Shown: positions 1-8,504 of the stretch, one piece after another | Numbering within the stretch: position 1 is the stretch's first letter | Layout of the letters: each line of letters opens with the position of its first letter | Assembly: GCF_002884445.1 (NCBI RefSeq) | Contig: NZ_KZ614144.1 | Span: 2,837,551 to 2,901,550, forward strand | DNA from: Paenibacillus castaneae | Lineage (GTDB): Bacteria; Bacillota; Bacilli; Paenibacillales; Paenibacillaceae | Length of the DNA: 64,000 nucleotides | Direction of reading: 5' to 3' | Notes under the pieces: generated by a model | Database searches by the model: none | What the model was told of the DNA's origin: nothing | What the model saw: only the letters and a program-made list of their open reading frames with translations | Position numbers and translations under genes: made by a program

Positions 1-2
1 CG

Positions 3-158
3 GTAGAAAAACTACAGTATGTCAAATTAGCAAACGAAATAAATCAGCAAGTATATAAATTGATAAATAATACGCAACAGATCTATGATTTGTATCAGGT
101 GGAGCGGTTAAGCTTTCTAGAAAGCAGGGAACAGATGCAGCATGGTGTTGCAACGTAA
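3..158 (+). CDS. C-terminal part of an unrecognised gene (5' end outside window)
   Basis: An open frame enters from the left edge and ends at a TAA at 156-158, giving about 51 residues. The peptide is hydrophilic and rich in Gln, Asn, Glu, Leu and Lys, consistent with a helical or coiled-coil tail. It carries no motif I recognise, so the function is unknown. It runs in the same direction as the oxidoreductase that follows 94 bases later. Confidence 0.5.
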   Translation, partial: VEKLQYVKLANEINQQVYKLINNTQQIYDLYQVERLSFLESREQMQHGVAT

Positions 159-252
159 TAACCTTTGCTGACATACGCGGCTTTCCTATTTAATAGGGAT
201 CTCGTTATAATGGGAAGAGTGAAGAGCGTTTGCAGAAAGGAATGGAATCATC

Positions 253-1374
253 GTGAAGGTAATTGTCATCGGAGCGGGAATTGCTGGCGCATCCACCGCA
301 TACCAATTGGCTAAACAGGGAGCAGAAATCCTCATCATCGATCGGAAAGATGAAGGACAGGCTACGGATGCAGCTGCCGGCATTATTTGTCCCTGGCTGT
401 CACAGCGGCGAAATCAGGCTTGGTACCGACTTGCGAAAGCCGGGGCGCGTTATTACCCTGTTTTGATTGAAGAGCTTGAAAGCGAAGGGGAAACCGAAAC
501 CGGCTATGCCAGGGTCGGGGCCCTTAGCATACATATGGATTCGGATAAGATCGGCAAAATGGAAGAACGAGCTTACAAGCGTCTAGAAGACGCGACTGAA
601 ATCGGTGAAATTACAAGGCTTGATGAACATAGGACTCGTGAGCTGTTCCCACTGCTCATGGAAGGGTATTCTTCCGTTCATATTAGCGGAGCAGCCCGAG
701 TCGATGGCCGGGCGCTGCGTGATGCTTTGCTTCGATCTGCACAAAGGAACGGGGCTGAGTTTATATATGGGGATGCTGAGCTTGAATTTCACTCCAACCG
801 TGTAACAGGCGTAACGATTGGGGCAAATTGCTACACGGCTGACAGGGTCATCGTTTGTGCGGGGGCTTGGGCGGGACCGTTGCTAAAGCCATTAGGCATT
901 GATTTTAAAGTGAGTTATCAGAAAGCGCAAATCATGCACTTGCAGATTCCAGACGCCAATCAAAATACTGGCAGCTGGCCTGTCGTTATGCCGCCGTCCG
1001 ATCAATATCTGCTCGCCTTTGAACAGCAGAAAATCGTGATAGGGGCAACTCATGAGAATGATATTGAAGGCTACGATACCAGGATCACGCCTGGCGGTAT
1101 GCACGAAATTTTAAGCAAATGTCTTACATTCGCACCTGATCTGGCAGATAGCACGTTCCAGGAAGTAAGGGTGGGCTTTCGCCCTTATACAGCCGATTTT
1201 CTTCCGGTTATAGGCGCTATTCCAGATTGGGAAGGACTACTTGCGGTAAACGGTCTTGGAGCCTCCGGATTAACGATGGGCCCTTATATCGGAAGCCAGA
1301 TGGCTAAGTTAGCACTAGGAATGGAATTAGATATCGATCTAACCGATTATGACATTCGTAAGGCCATTAGCTGA
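253..1374 (+). CDS. FAD-dependent oxidoreductase, DAO family (glycine/D-amino acid oxidase type)
   Basis: A 373-residue protein starting with GTG behind a purine-rich AAAGGAATGG site. Residues 7-12 (GAGIAG) form the dinucleotide-binding GxGxxG turn right after the first beta strand, and an acidic end to strand 2 (IIDR) follows. This is the FAD-binding layout of the DAO family, which includes ThiO, D-amino acid dehydrogenase and sarcosine oxidase. The C-terminal stretch with GFRPYTADFLPVIG and NGLGASGLTMGP matches the second FAD contact and substrate domain of these enzymes. It probably oxidises a small amine or amino acid. No thiamine genes flank it, so a ThiO role is not supported by context. 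Substrate unknown. Confidence 0.85.
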   Translation: MKVIVIGAGIAGASTAYQLAKQGAEILIIDRKDEGQATDAAAGIICPWLSQRRNQAWYRLAKAGARYYPVLIEELESEGETETGYARVGALSIHMDSDKIGKMEERAYKRLEDATEIGEITRLDEHRTRELFPLLMEGYSSVHISGAARVDGRALRDALLRSAQRNGAEFIYGDAELEFHSNRVTGVTIGANCYTADRVIVCAGAWAGPLLKPLGIDFKVSYQKAQIMHLQIPDANQNTGSWPVVMPPSDQYLLAFEQQKIVIGATHENDIEGYDTRITPGGMHEILSKCLTFAPDLADSTFQEVRVGFRPYTADFLPVIGAIPDWEGLLAVNGLGASGLTMGPYIGSQMAKLALGMELDIDLTDYDIRKAIS

Positions 1375-1510
1375 CCTGTGTGACTATCACATATATGGTT
1401 GTGACCGGAATGAAGAATTTGAGTGCAAAGCAATAAACGAATAACCTTATATTACCGAACAACAGGGTTCAATGTATCTTGGTATACAATAATTAAGGAG
1501 TGTGATCACT

Positions 1511-1867
1511 GTGAGTATTATTTTAAGTAAAGTTGGGGCCGTTTTTATCCCGGTGAGTGACATTAGAGAAGCAAGAGAATGGTATTGCTCTATTCTGGGT
1601 CTGGAACCTACATTTGATATTATCGCTGGTCATCTTTGTTGTATACCATTGGATAATAATGGGTTGAATCTTGTTTTAGACAGCAATATTTATAATGGGG
1701 ATTCATACTTTAGAAATCCGGTCTTCCATTTTAACACTGACGATATACACAAGGCTTACCAATTCATGAAAGACCGTAAAATTGAACTTGTCACCGATAT
1801 AGAGAATGGCCATTGGTTTAATTTTAAAGATCCAGATGGGAACATGTTGATGATTTGTAAGTGTTAG
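1511..1867 (+). CDS. VOC (glyoxalase/bleomycin-resistance) family protein
   Basis: A small single-module vicinal oxygen chelate protein of 118 residues. It opens with VGAVFIPVSDIREAREWY, the first beta strand and helix of the fold, and ends with FKDPDGNMLMI, the typical DPDGN turn before the last strand. The GTG at 1511 is preferred over the GTG at 1502 because the AAGGAG site at 1495-1500 lies directly against 1502 but well spaced from 1511. Such proteins may be glyoxalases, dioxygenases or antibiotic-binding proteins; the substrate cannot be told. Confidence 0.82.
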   Translation: MSIILSKVGAVFIPVSDIREAREWYCSILGLEPTFDIIAGHLCCIPLDNNGLNLVLDSNIYNGDSYFRNPVFHFNTDDIHKAYQFMKDRKIELVTDIENGHWFNFKDPDGNMLMICKC

Positions 1868-1961
1868 TGTCTTAAGTGTCGTTGCACGGAGTAGCAGAGC
1901 TTCGGGTCGCTGGTGATTCACCTTGTATAAATCGCTACTTTATCTTACTGAATAAGCGCAA

Positions 1962-2010
1962 AAATAAGGACTATCCCTCAAGCAGTAAGCTTTTGGAATA
2001 GTCCTTATTT
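1962..2010. terminator. Inverted repeat, likely bidirectional terminator
   Basis: A 15-16 bp imperfect stem: AAATAAGGACTATCC at 1962-1976 pairs with GGAATAGTCCTTATTT at 1995-2010. It has A- and T-rich flanks and lies between the convergent VOC and AraC genes. Confidence 0.65.
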
Positions 2011-2105
2011 GCTGTCTAAATATCGGCTTGACTGGGTTATTCCTATTTGAAACCGTTTAGATTGCCTTCTTTTGACTTATGGAGGAGCTCTTCTGAGCAA
2101 AAGAA

Positions 2106-3023
2106 TCAAGCATGTACTTTATGATCATATTTTTGTTTGAGACGCCTTATGTCTGCTATGGGAGGAGCACCGAACATACGAGAATATTCACGGCTGAATT
2201 GGGAAGCACTTTCATAGCCAACTCGGAATGCGACATCAGCGGCATCCGCTGATTCGGATAATAATAAACGCCGAGCTTCCTGCAATCGCAGCTGTTTCTG
2301 AAACTGAATAGGGCTCATAGCGGTTACTTCTTTGAAGTGTCTGTGAAACGAAGAGATGCTCATACTTGCGATATCTGCAAGCTCTTCAATTCGCAAAGGC
2401 TTCTCACAATTATTAATAATTTGTTCAATAGCATCTCTGATTCGATAGCTGCTGCTTCCTTCCATTGCGATTTGTGCCAGTGCACCCCCATATTGCCCTT
2501 GAAGAAGCCTGAATAGAATTTCCTTTGTGTAGATGGGAGCAAGGTATGGAATGTCTTCGGGATGTTCCAGCAAACGAGCTAATCTGAGTATCGCATCTAG
2601 TATAGGCAACTCTATCTGGCCGACAAACATAGCTCGCTTAGCGTTTTCTTTCGGGGTGATTTGAATTTCAGATTCATTTAAAACCTCTAAAATTTGACTT
2701 TGTGTAAATTCTAGTTTGAAACTCATATACGGAGCCTCGGAAGAAGCGTTTATGACCCGGCCGTTCACGGGTAAGTCCATGGATGAAATAAGATAGTCAG
2801 CAGGACCATACTCAAAACGCTCCTGTGCCAGCAATATTTCTTTCTTACCTTGAGCTATGAAGCATAAGCATGGCTTGTAAACTCTGTAGACTGGCCTGGT
2901 CACATTAGAGCGGTGAATAAAAAATAAAGATGGGATAATTGTCTCGTAAACGCCTTCTCTACCCGAATGGCGCGCAATTAGTTGAGCAAGTTCATCCTGC
3001 CGTTTTAGTTTTTCCTCAGACAT
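2106..3023 (-). CDS. AraC-family transcriptional regulator with AraC_N domain
   Basis: A 305-residue regulator with a GGAGGAG ribosome site upstream. Residues about 20-160 match the AraC_N cupin-like sensor domain seen beside aldo/keto reductase and alcohol dehydrogenase genes (PVYRVYKPCLCFIAQGKKEILL followed by PADYLISSMDLPV). The last 100 residues hold two helix-turn-helix motifs (RIEELADIASMSISSFHRHF and DVAFRVGYESASQFSREYSR). It is divergent from two aldo/keto reductase genes, a common arrangement for this subfamily, so it probably controls them in response to a small aldehyde or related ligand. The ligand is an inference. Confidence 0.9.
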   Translation of the reverse strand: MSEEKLKRQDELAQLIARHSGREGVYETIIPSLFFIHRSNVTRPVYRVYKPCLCFIAQGKKEILLAQERFEYGPADYLISSMDLPVNGRVINASSEAPYMSFKLEFTQSQILEVLNESEIQITPKENAKRAMFVGQIELPILDAILRLARLLEHPEDIPYLAPIYTKEILFRLLQGQYGGALAQIAMEGSSSYRIRDAIEQIINNCEKPLRIEELADIASMSISSFHRHFKEVTAMSPIQFQKQLRLQEARRLLLSESADAADVAFRVGYESASQFSREYSRMFGAPPIADIRRLKQKYDHKVHA

Positions 3024-3145
3024 AGGCTCCTCCTTATTGTTTTATCTTTCTCAATTATAAGGCATATACTTCTGTAGTGTTAGTGGTATTGAGAGAATTA
3101 GGCAATCATTTAAGACAATTGAGATAACGGTCTTTTTTTCATTTA

Positions 3146-3331
3146 TTGCATAATAAGGTTACACTCTCAATAGTTATGGTAAGGCCGCTCATTTCAAACG
3201 ACCGTCTTCTTCTGTCTTATGCGTTCGTCCAGGGAAAGCTTAGGGATGAAGTGATTGGAGATGGTTCAAAAGAATTGCTTGAAGTGATGAATAAGATGAT
3301 TAATAGGCTTAAGAGAGGGGAATTGCGATGA
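3146..3331 (+). pseudogene. Short open frame coupled to the aldo/keto reductase, possible gene remnant
   Basis: The frame (up to 61 codons, only a TTG start and no clear ribosome site) ends in an ATGA overlap with the next gene. Its C-terminal half (AFVQGKLRDEVIGDGSKELL and onward) has protein-like helical composition and could be the tail of a flavodoxin-fold reductase, but that resemblance is weak. Either a real leader-like peptide coupled to the reductase or the 3' remnant of a lost gene. I cannot assign it. Confidence 0.3.
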
Positions 3332-4329
3332 AATTTTCTTCGCTTGGAAGAACGGGTTTACAAGTGACAAATCTTTGTTTGGGAACGATGACGTTTGGCA
3401 ATCAGGCAGACAAAAAGACCAGTTTCGAGATTCTCGACAAAGCCTTTGCTGAGGGTGTGAATTTTATCGACACTGCCGATGTGTATCCAATTGGACGGGC
3501 ATCGTATGCAATCGCGGGTGCAACGGAGTCGATTATCGGAGAGTGGCTGCAGGACAAACGAGATAAAGTGGTTCTCGCAACAAAGTGTTTTGGCGCAATG
3601 GGACCTGGTCCAAATGATAAGGGGTTAAGTCGGAAACACATCATGACAGCCGTAGAGGACAGTCTACGCCGCCTAAAAACGGATTATCTCGACCTCTATC
3701 AAACGCACCAATTCGACCCAAACACACCAATGGATGAAACATTACGCGCGTTTGATGATCTGGTTGGTCAAGGCAAAGTGCGTTACATTGGCGTATCCAA
3801 TTGGCGTGCTTGGCAAGTGGCGAAGGCAAACGGAATTGCGGACAGAAAAAATTACACCCGTATAGCGAGTGTTCAGCCACGCTATAACCTTTTGTTTCGG
3901 ATGATTGAGGAGGATTTGGTTCCAATGGCAATTGACGAGGGGGTTGGAATTATCAGTTACAACCCGCTTGCGGGCGGCATGTTAACCGGCCGCTACGGGA
4001 AAAATGCGAATATCCAAGAGGGGACCCGTTTTGGACTAGGGAACAATGCGGGTTTATTGTATCAGGAGCGATATTGGCAAGAGGCGTCGTTTGACGCTGT
4101 TGAACGATACCAATCGTGGTGCCGAGAGAACAATTTTGATCCAGTCACAACGGCCGTGCGTTGGGTAATACAACAGCCGGGAATCAACTCCGCGATCATT
4201 GGTGCAAGTCGACCAGAGCAATTGGACTCGAGCCTGCGAGCTGCGGATATGAATGAATTAACGGAACAGGAATTGACATGGCTTGATGAGCTATGGTTCT
4301 CATTGCCTCGTCGTCGAGAGCTTAGTTAA
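3328..4329 (+). CDS. Aldo/keto reductase
   Basis: A 333-residue NADPH-dependent TIM-barrel reductase. The full catalytic tetrad is visible: Asp48 and Tyr53 in FIDTADVY, Lys86 in VVLATK, and His127 in DLYQTH. The C-terminal region has the cofactor-binding IIGASRPEQL segment. The ATG overlaps the stop of a short upstream frame, and GAGAGGGG precedes it. The divergent AraC regulator suggests inducible expression. Related enzymes reduce aldehydes and ketones; the physiological substrate is unknown. Confidence 0.92.
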   Translation: MKFSSLGRTGLQVTNLCLGTMTFGNQADKKTSFEILDKAFAEGVNFIDTADVYPIGRASYAIAGATESIIGEWLQDKRDKVVLATKCFGAMGPGPNDKGLSRKHIMTAVEDSLRRLKTDYLDLYQTHQFDPNTPMDETLRAFDDLVGQGKVRYIGVSNWRAWQVAKANGIADRKNYTRIASVQPRYNLLFRMIEEDLVPMAIDEGVGIISYNPLAGGMLTGRYGKNANIQEGTRFGLGNNAGLLYQERYWQEASFDAVERYQSWCRENNFDPVTTAVRWVIQQPGINSAIIGASRPEQLDSSLRAADMNELTEQELTWLDELWFSLPRRRELS

Positions 4330-4448
4330 CAGCAGTTTATGATCCATAGGCCCATCTTCCCTCGTCATTAGCGATGGCGGTAAGCTGAGCAACAACTGGA
4401 AAACAGGCTGAACGAAACTATATCTATTGAAAAGTGAGGGACAATTAA

Positions 4449-5429
4449 ATGGAATATGTGAAACTTGGAAATACGGGTATGGATGTATCCCGGCTTTGTC
4501 TTGGTTGTATGAGCTTTGGTGTAGCAGAGAGATGGCATCATCCATGGGTACTTGATGAAGAGCGCAGTCGCCCCATTATTAAAAAGGCTCTTGATGTTGG
4601 TATCAATTTTTTTGATACGGCAAATGTGTATGCCGATGGAACAAGCGAGGAAATTGTTGGACGAGCTCTAAAAGAATATGCCAATCGTGATGAAATTATC
4701 CTCGCTACTAAAGTTTTCAGCCGTATGCATGAAGGTCCAAATGGTGCAGGTCTTTCACGAAAAGCAATAATGAGTGAAATAGATAAGAGCCTTAAGAGAT
4801 TGGGAACCGATTATGTAGATCTTTATCAAATACACCGCTGGGATTACAATACACCTATTGAAGAAACGATGGAAGCAATGCATGATGTTGTGAAGGCTGG
4901 GAAGGCAAGATACATTGGTGCTTCTGCCATGTACGCATGGCAGTTTCTGAAGGCTTTACATGTAGCTGAGAAAAATGGATGGACCCGGTTTGTATCGATG
5001 CAGAATCATTTAAACCTCATATACCGTGAAGAAGAGAGAGAAATGCTCCCACTTTGTAAGGAAGAAAAAATCGCTGTAATTCCATATAGTCCGCTTGCAA
5101 AAGGGAGATTGACGCGTGATTGGAATGAAACGACCAATCGTTCCGAAACCGATCAAGTTCAGAAATCCCAGTACGATGCGACTGCAAATACCGACCGATT
5201 GGTTGTAGAGCGGGTTGCGGCAATCGCTGAAAATCGTGGTGTTCCCCGCGCTCATATTGCGCTTGCTTGGTTGCTGCAGAAACAACCGGTAACAGCTCCT
5301 ATAATTGGTGCTACAAAAATGTCCCATCTCGAAGATGCGGTAGCTGCTCTTTCAATTACGTTAACATCTGAAGAAATTGCGTCGCTGGAAGAGCCATATG
5401 TGCCTCATCCGATAATTGGATTTCAGTAA
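4449..5429 (+). CDS. Aldo/keto reductase, second copy
   Basis: A 326-residue reductase of the same superfamily as the gene 120 bases upstream but clearly diverged from it. The tetrad is Asp56 and Tyr61 in FFDTANVY, Lys88 in IILATK, and His129 in DLYQIH. PIIGATKMSHLEDA is the cofactor segment. It resembles the YajO/YhdN group. The two reductases probably belong to one regulon under the divergent AraC protein, though the gap leaves room for a separate promoter. Confidence 0.92.
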   Translation: MEYVKLGNTGMDVSRLCLGCMSFGVAERWHHPWVLDEERSRPIIKKALDVGINFFDTANVYADGTSEEIVGRALKEYANRDEIILATKVFSRMHEGPNGAGLSRKAIMSEIDKSLKRLGTDYVDLYQIHRWDYNTPIEETMEAMHDVVKAGKARYIGASAMYAWQFLKALHVAEKNGWTRFVSMQNHLNLIYREEEREMLPLCKEEKIAVIPYSPLAKGRLTRDWNETTNRSETDQVQKSQYDATANTDRLVVERVAAIAENRGVPRAHIALAWLLQKQPVTAPIIGATKMSHLEDAVAALSITLTSEEIASLEEPYVPHPIIGFQ

Positions 5430-5466
5430 TTAGGTGAGGCGACTTCTCGCCTCCATGGAAGTTCTT

Positions 5467-5502
5467 AAAAAGAGTCGCAGGAAAATTCCTGCGGCTCTTT
5501 TT
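5467..5502 (+). terminator. Rho-independent terminator
   Basis: A long stem (AAAAAGAGTCGCAGGAA pairing with TTCCTGCGGCTCTTTTT, tiny AA loop) with a T-run, 38 bases after the second aldo/keto reductase. Confidence 0.85.
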
Positions 5503-5626
5503 AGATAGGAAAATCGACAATCAAATTCCCATTTCATGGTATAATTATGTCGATATTTCTATCCTATTTATTAGGCAACCAAGTCCTTTCGGAAATTCCT
5601 AAAAAGCGAAAGAAAGGGAGATTGAA

Positions 5627-6127
5627 ATGGAACTTCAAGAAATAAATCAAAAATTAAAAGAAACAAGAGACGAATTATTAGGAATTGTTAATCGCTTGAG
5701 TGAAGATCAACTAAACAAAAAGAATGATTCATACAGCTGGAGTATTAGTCAGATATGTCAACACCTAATTAAGACAGAAGAATTATATATCGTAGCAATA
5801 AGAAAAGGATTAAAGAGCAAGGAAGATTCATTCATAGAAAATAAACCATTAGAATTTCTACTTGATAGAAGTAAAAAGCTGGAGGCCCCTGACATGGCTA
5901 AACCTATAGACGAAATTTTAGAAAAAAAAGAAATGGTTAAAAAACTAAACAACTCAAGAGAGAAGCTAAATGAATTATTAAATACATTAGAAGATCCATT
6001 AGTGCTCAGCAGAAGACATTTTATACACCCAGTGTTTAAAGAAATGTTATTAATTGAATGGGTTAGATCACTGTACTTACATGAACAAAGACATATTAAA
6101 CAAATTAATGAAATTATAGATGGATAG
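5627..6127 (+). CDS. DinB-family protein
   Basis: A 166-residue four-helix protein with a GGGAG site upstream. It has the DinB/YfiT-like layout: an N-terminal helix, a WSISQICQHLIKTEELY segment with the first metal-ligand histidine, and a C-terminal LHEQRHIKQINEI with the HxxxH-type ligands. Many members are metal-dependent thiol transferases or stress proteins using bacillithiol. The gene is markedly AT- and Lys-rich compared with its neighbours, which hints at a separate origin. Convergent with a MerR gene. Confidence 0.85.
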   Translation: MELQEINQKLKETRDELLGIVNRLSEDQLNKKNDSYSWSISQICQHLIKTEELYIVAIRKGLKSKEDSFIENKPLEFLLDRSKKLEAPDMAKPIDEILEKKEMVKKLNNSREKLNELLNTLEDPLVLSRRHFIHPVFKEMLLIEWVRSLYLHEQRHIKQINEIIDG

Positions 6128-6192
6128 AGGCGCTTACTTTTTCTCTTGATCAAGTACAGGGAATTCGAAACCGTTATGATCAATATAATATG

Positions 6193-6567
6193 CTATCGCT
6201 TGCTGCTTACATCTTGCTCCTGAGCCAGGAACGTCATCACTCTGTTGACGGCTTTTAGTGATAGGTCTATACGATCTTTTTTCTCCTCCAGTGCTTTTTT
6301 CTGAAGCTGAAGCATATCGATTAAACTCGTAGGGGAATCGGTATGCTTGATTATTTGTTGAATTTGAGCGAGCGTACATCCCAGAGATTTAAGGCTAACA
6401 ATTTTCTGAAGTGTAATAATGTCTTGTTTAACATAGATACGATGGCCAGAGTGGAAGGCTTTGTTTGGTGAAAGCAAGCCAATTTCATCGTAGTAATGCA
6501 GCGTTCTAATCGAAATCCCTGTTTTTTTCGAGAAATCCCCAATGTTATACTCCGTATCCTTTTTCAT
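6193..6567 (-). CDS. MerR-family transcriptional regulator without effector domain
   Basis: A 124-residue regulator. The N-terminal winged helix-turn-helix is clear (YNIGDFSKKTGISIRTLHYYDEIGLL, then GHRIYVKQDIITLQKI), followed by a dimerisation helix to about residue 115. The protein then stops, so the C-terminal ligand domain found in BltR/Mta/TipA-type activators is absent. A strong AAGGAGG site precedes it, and a promoter with a 19-bp spacer and central dyad lies just upstream, consistent with autoregulation. The effector is unknown. Confidence 0.88.
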   Translation of the reverse strand: MKKDTEYNIGDFSKKTGISIRTLHYYDEIGLLSPNKAFHSGHRIYVKQDIITLQKIVSLKSLGCTLAQIQQIIKHTDSPTSLIDMLQLQKKALEEKKDRIDLSLKAVNRVMTFLAQEQDVSSKR

Positions 6568-6608
6568 ATGAATAACCTCCTTATGAGGTCAATGCCTCAA
6601 CTAACCTG

Positions 6609-6639
6609 ATCATACTCCCTAACGTTACTGTAGGTGCAA
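6609..6639 (-). promoter_or_regulatory. MerR-type promoter with 19-bp spacer and central dyad
   Basis: On the minus strand TTGCAC (6634-6639) and TATGAT (6609-6614) are separated by 19 bp (6615-6633) rather than 17. The spacer is an imperfect dyad (ACCTACAGTAACGTTAGGGAG). Overlong 19-bp spacers with a dyad between -35 and -10 are the hallmark of MerR-regulated promoters. Confidence 0.82.
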
Positions 6640-6792
6640 CTCTTTTTTTTGGTCATTCCAAAATCAAAAAATGAAATTATAATGTTCGTCAAAACATTAA
6701 GGGCTATAGCCTTCCGTGTTAAACGTACAGGTCACATCGCCTTTCCGCGAATACAATATGGTGTATTCCAAAACAGGAAGGGGATAATTACT

Positions 6793-7101
6793 GTGAACCG
6801 AAATAACTACTATAACATGGGCAATATGGGTGATATGGGTAATGTTGCTGGTGTGAATGAAGCTGAATTTTGTCCCGATTGTCCAACTCAAACGATCTAT
6901 GATCCACCAATTACACAATACGAGGACTACTACCATCCGCAGATTGTGAATGTCGTTCAAAATATTGAAACCATAAAACAACATCATTGTTGTCCTGTGT
7001 ATCAGCACTATTACACGTGTACGGAGAAAAATGTTATGGTTTCCAGCGTGAATCGCGGGAAACATGCTGCAACATCTTCCAAGAAACGTTCAAAAAAATA
7101 G
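6793..7101 (+). CDS. CotD-family spore coat protein
   Basis: About 102 residues from the GTG at 6793, chosen because AGGAAGGGG (6776-6784) precedes it. The open frame extends further upstream, but the extension has no such site and overlaps the minus-strand MerR promoter. The protein is rich in Tyr, His, Cys and Asn. The core (EFCPDCPTQTIYDPPITQYE, then VQNIETIKQHHCCPVYQHYY) matches the CotD inner-coat family. The tail is basic (SSKKRSKK). A sigma-K-like element (AATACAATA with an upstream ACA) lies near 6738-6766, which I hold only tentatively. Probably made in the mother cell and deposited on the spore. Confidence 0.85.
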   Translation: MNRNNYYNMGNMGDMGNVAGVNEAEFCPDCPTQTIYDPPITQYEDYYHPQIVNVVQNIETIKQHHCCPVYQHYYTCTEKNVMVSSVNRGKHAATSSKKRSKK

Positions 7102-7118
7102 TTATTAAATAAAACAAA

Positions 7119-7167
7119 GACCCGTAAGTACAGACCCTTGTAGGATGAAGCGGTCAACTTACGGGTC
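7119..7167 (+). terminator. Hairpin after the CotD-like gene
   Basis: GACCCGTAAGT at 7119-7129 is perfectly complementary to ACTTACGGGTC at 7157-7167, with a 27-base loop. There is no T-run, so termination is likely but not certain. It could also stabilise the mRNA 3' end. Confidence 0.5.
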
Positions 7168-7344
7168 CTAAGTATTCATTCAATAAACAAACTAACAGCG
7201 GGCTGAACTTCTTGTTGCTCATAATAGCGTATTAATTGGGTTTACATAGGAATGAATGTACAGTATTATTTTGGATAAATATGGTTTTTTTCAGATGTTT
7301 GAGATTCATCTTCATTAAAGTAATATAGAGAGTTGGGAAAGGGA

Positions 7345-8379
7345 ATGAAGAGTAAATATCATATTGATGAATCGATACTAATGATGCAACTCACTAAAGA
7401 ATATGGAGTACATATAGTGAACCTCTGTTTTATCCCATTTGGTGACTCAGCTTATTCATATCAGGTGAATGGTTTGTCAGGGGAACGATTTTATCTGAAA
7501 TTATTTGACCACGAGAACGATAGTCATAGAAGAGGCATCATTCGATTAAGTTATTACTTGCCGTTAACTTGGAGTATATATCATCAGGGTCTTTTCCAGA
7601 ATCTTACGTATCCAATAAAAACGCTGACTGACGAATTTATAGTACGTTTTAGCGATTGTACATTTGTTTTATTTCATTTTATTGAAGGACAAACATTGGC
7701 ATCTGCATATCCTTTTTCTAATAAGATTCTTAAGAAGATTGGTATTTCGGTCGCTCAAATCCAACAGTTAACTCCCTACATTGATCGCTCGATGCTTCCA
7801 ATAGAAACTTATGATGTTTCCTTTGTACCAGAACTGGAGAAATGTCTTTCTCTTCTTGAAAACACAAAAACATTTAATGATTACATTCAGCAATCTTTAA
7901 AGGAAAAGATTCTTACCAAAAAACGTCACATCTTAGTAATGATAAACCTTATTCATGAGCTTAAAGGCATTGCAATGGCTGATCCCAAAGAATGGGTATT
8001 GTGTCATGGAGACCTTTGGGGCGGAAATATGATTTTACAGGAAAATGAAATGTATCTGATTGATTGGGAATCCGTTCTAATTGCTCCTCCAGAACTTGAT
8101 TTGGTGGGATATATTGGGGAGGAATTCAATGTTTTCTTTTCTGCTTACGAACAACAACTTGGCAAATCTGTGACGATAAATCTCGATGTTTTACGATTTT
8201 ATGCTTATCGTCATCATCTTCGAAATCTAACTAATTGGTTAATGAATATTCTTTATAGAAACTTAGCAAAAAGCCAGAAAGAAAACGATTTGGATATGAT
8301 TATTTATCATTGCATGAACAGATGGGATGATATCGAGCCTGATATTAAAGTTGTGGATTCTATACTGAAAACAAGGTAA
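7345..8379 (+). CDS. APH/choline-kinase-like phosphotransferase
   Basis: About 344 residues with a protein-kinase-like fold. The Brenner motif (VLCHGDLWGGNMIL) and the metal-binding MYLIDWE about 20 residues later identify the aminoglycoside phosphotransferase/choline kinase superfamily. The start is uncertain: a TTG at 7333 and ATGs at 7345 and 7381 are in frame, and GGGAAAGGG sits very close to 7345. Members phosphorylate small hydroxyl or amino compounds. Two other members occur in this window (19999 and 46754), but they are too divergent to be recent duplicates. Substrate unknown. Confidence 0.82.
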   Translation: MKSKYHIDESILMMQLTKEYGVHIVNLCFIPFGDSAYSYQVNGLSGERFYLKLFDHENDSHRRGIIRLSYYLPLTWSIYHQGLFQNLTYPIKTLTDEFIVRFSDCTFVLFHFIEGQTLASAYPFSNKILKKIGISVAQIQQLTPYIDRSMLPIETYDVSFVPELEKCLSLLENTKTFNDYIQQSLKEKILTKKRHILVMINLIHELKGIAMADPKEWVLCHGDLWGGNMILQENEMYLIDWESVLIAPPELDLVGYIGEEFNVFFSAYEQQLGKSVTINLDVLRFYAYRHHLRNLTNWLMNILYRNLAKSQKENDLDMIIYHCMNRWDDIEPDIKVVDSILKTR

Positions 8380-8446
8380 TAGTTACAATCTGCTTGTTAC
8401 GAGGGTCTATTGTTGAATAGCACAAGATGTGAGCAGGGTCGTAAAA

Positions 8447-8478
8447 ATGAGCCTCCAGAAGCGAATCTGAGGCTCATT
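8447..8478. terminator. Bidirectional hairpin between convergent genes
   Basis: AATGAGCCTC (8447-8456) is a perfect complement of GAGGCTCATT (8469-8478). It lies between the kinase and the convergent sulfoxide reductase gene, with only short T-runs. Confidence 0.55.
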
Positions 8479-8504
8479 GCTGATAGGTGATTGCTAATGC
8501 TTCT

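Noticed and set aside
1379-1408. CRP-like dyad TGTGACTATCACA
   Set aside because: It is in the tail of the oxidoreductase, not at any recognisable promoter, and no supporting second site was seen.
6634-6792. 53-codon N-terminal extension of the CotD-like protein
   Set aside because: No ribosome site, basic non-coat composition, and overlap with the MerR promoter. The GTG at 6793 has AGGAAGGGG.
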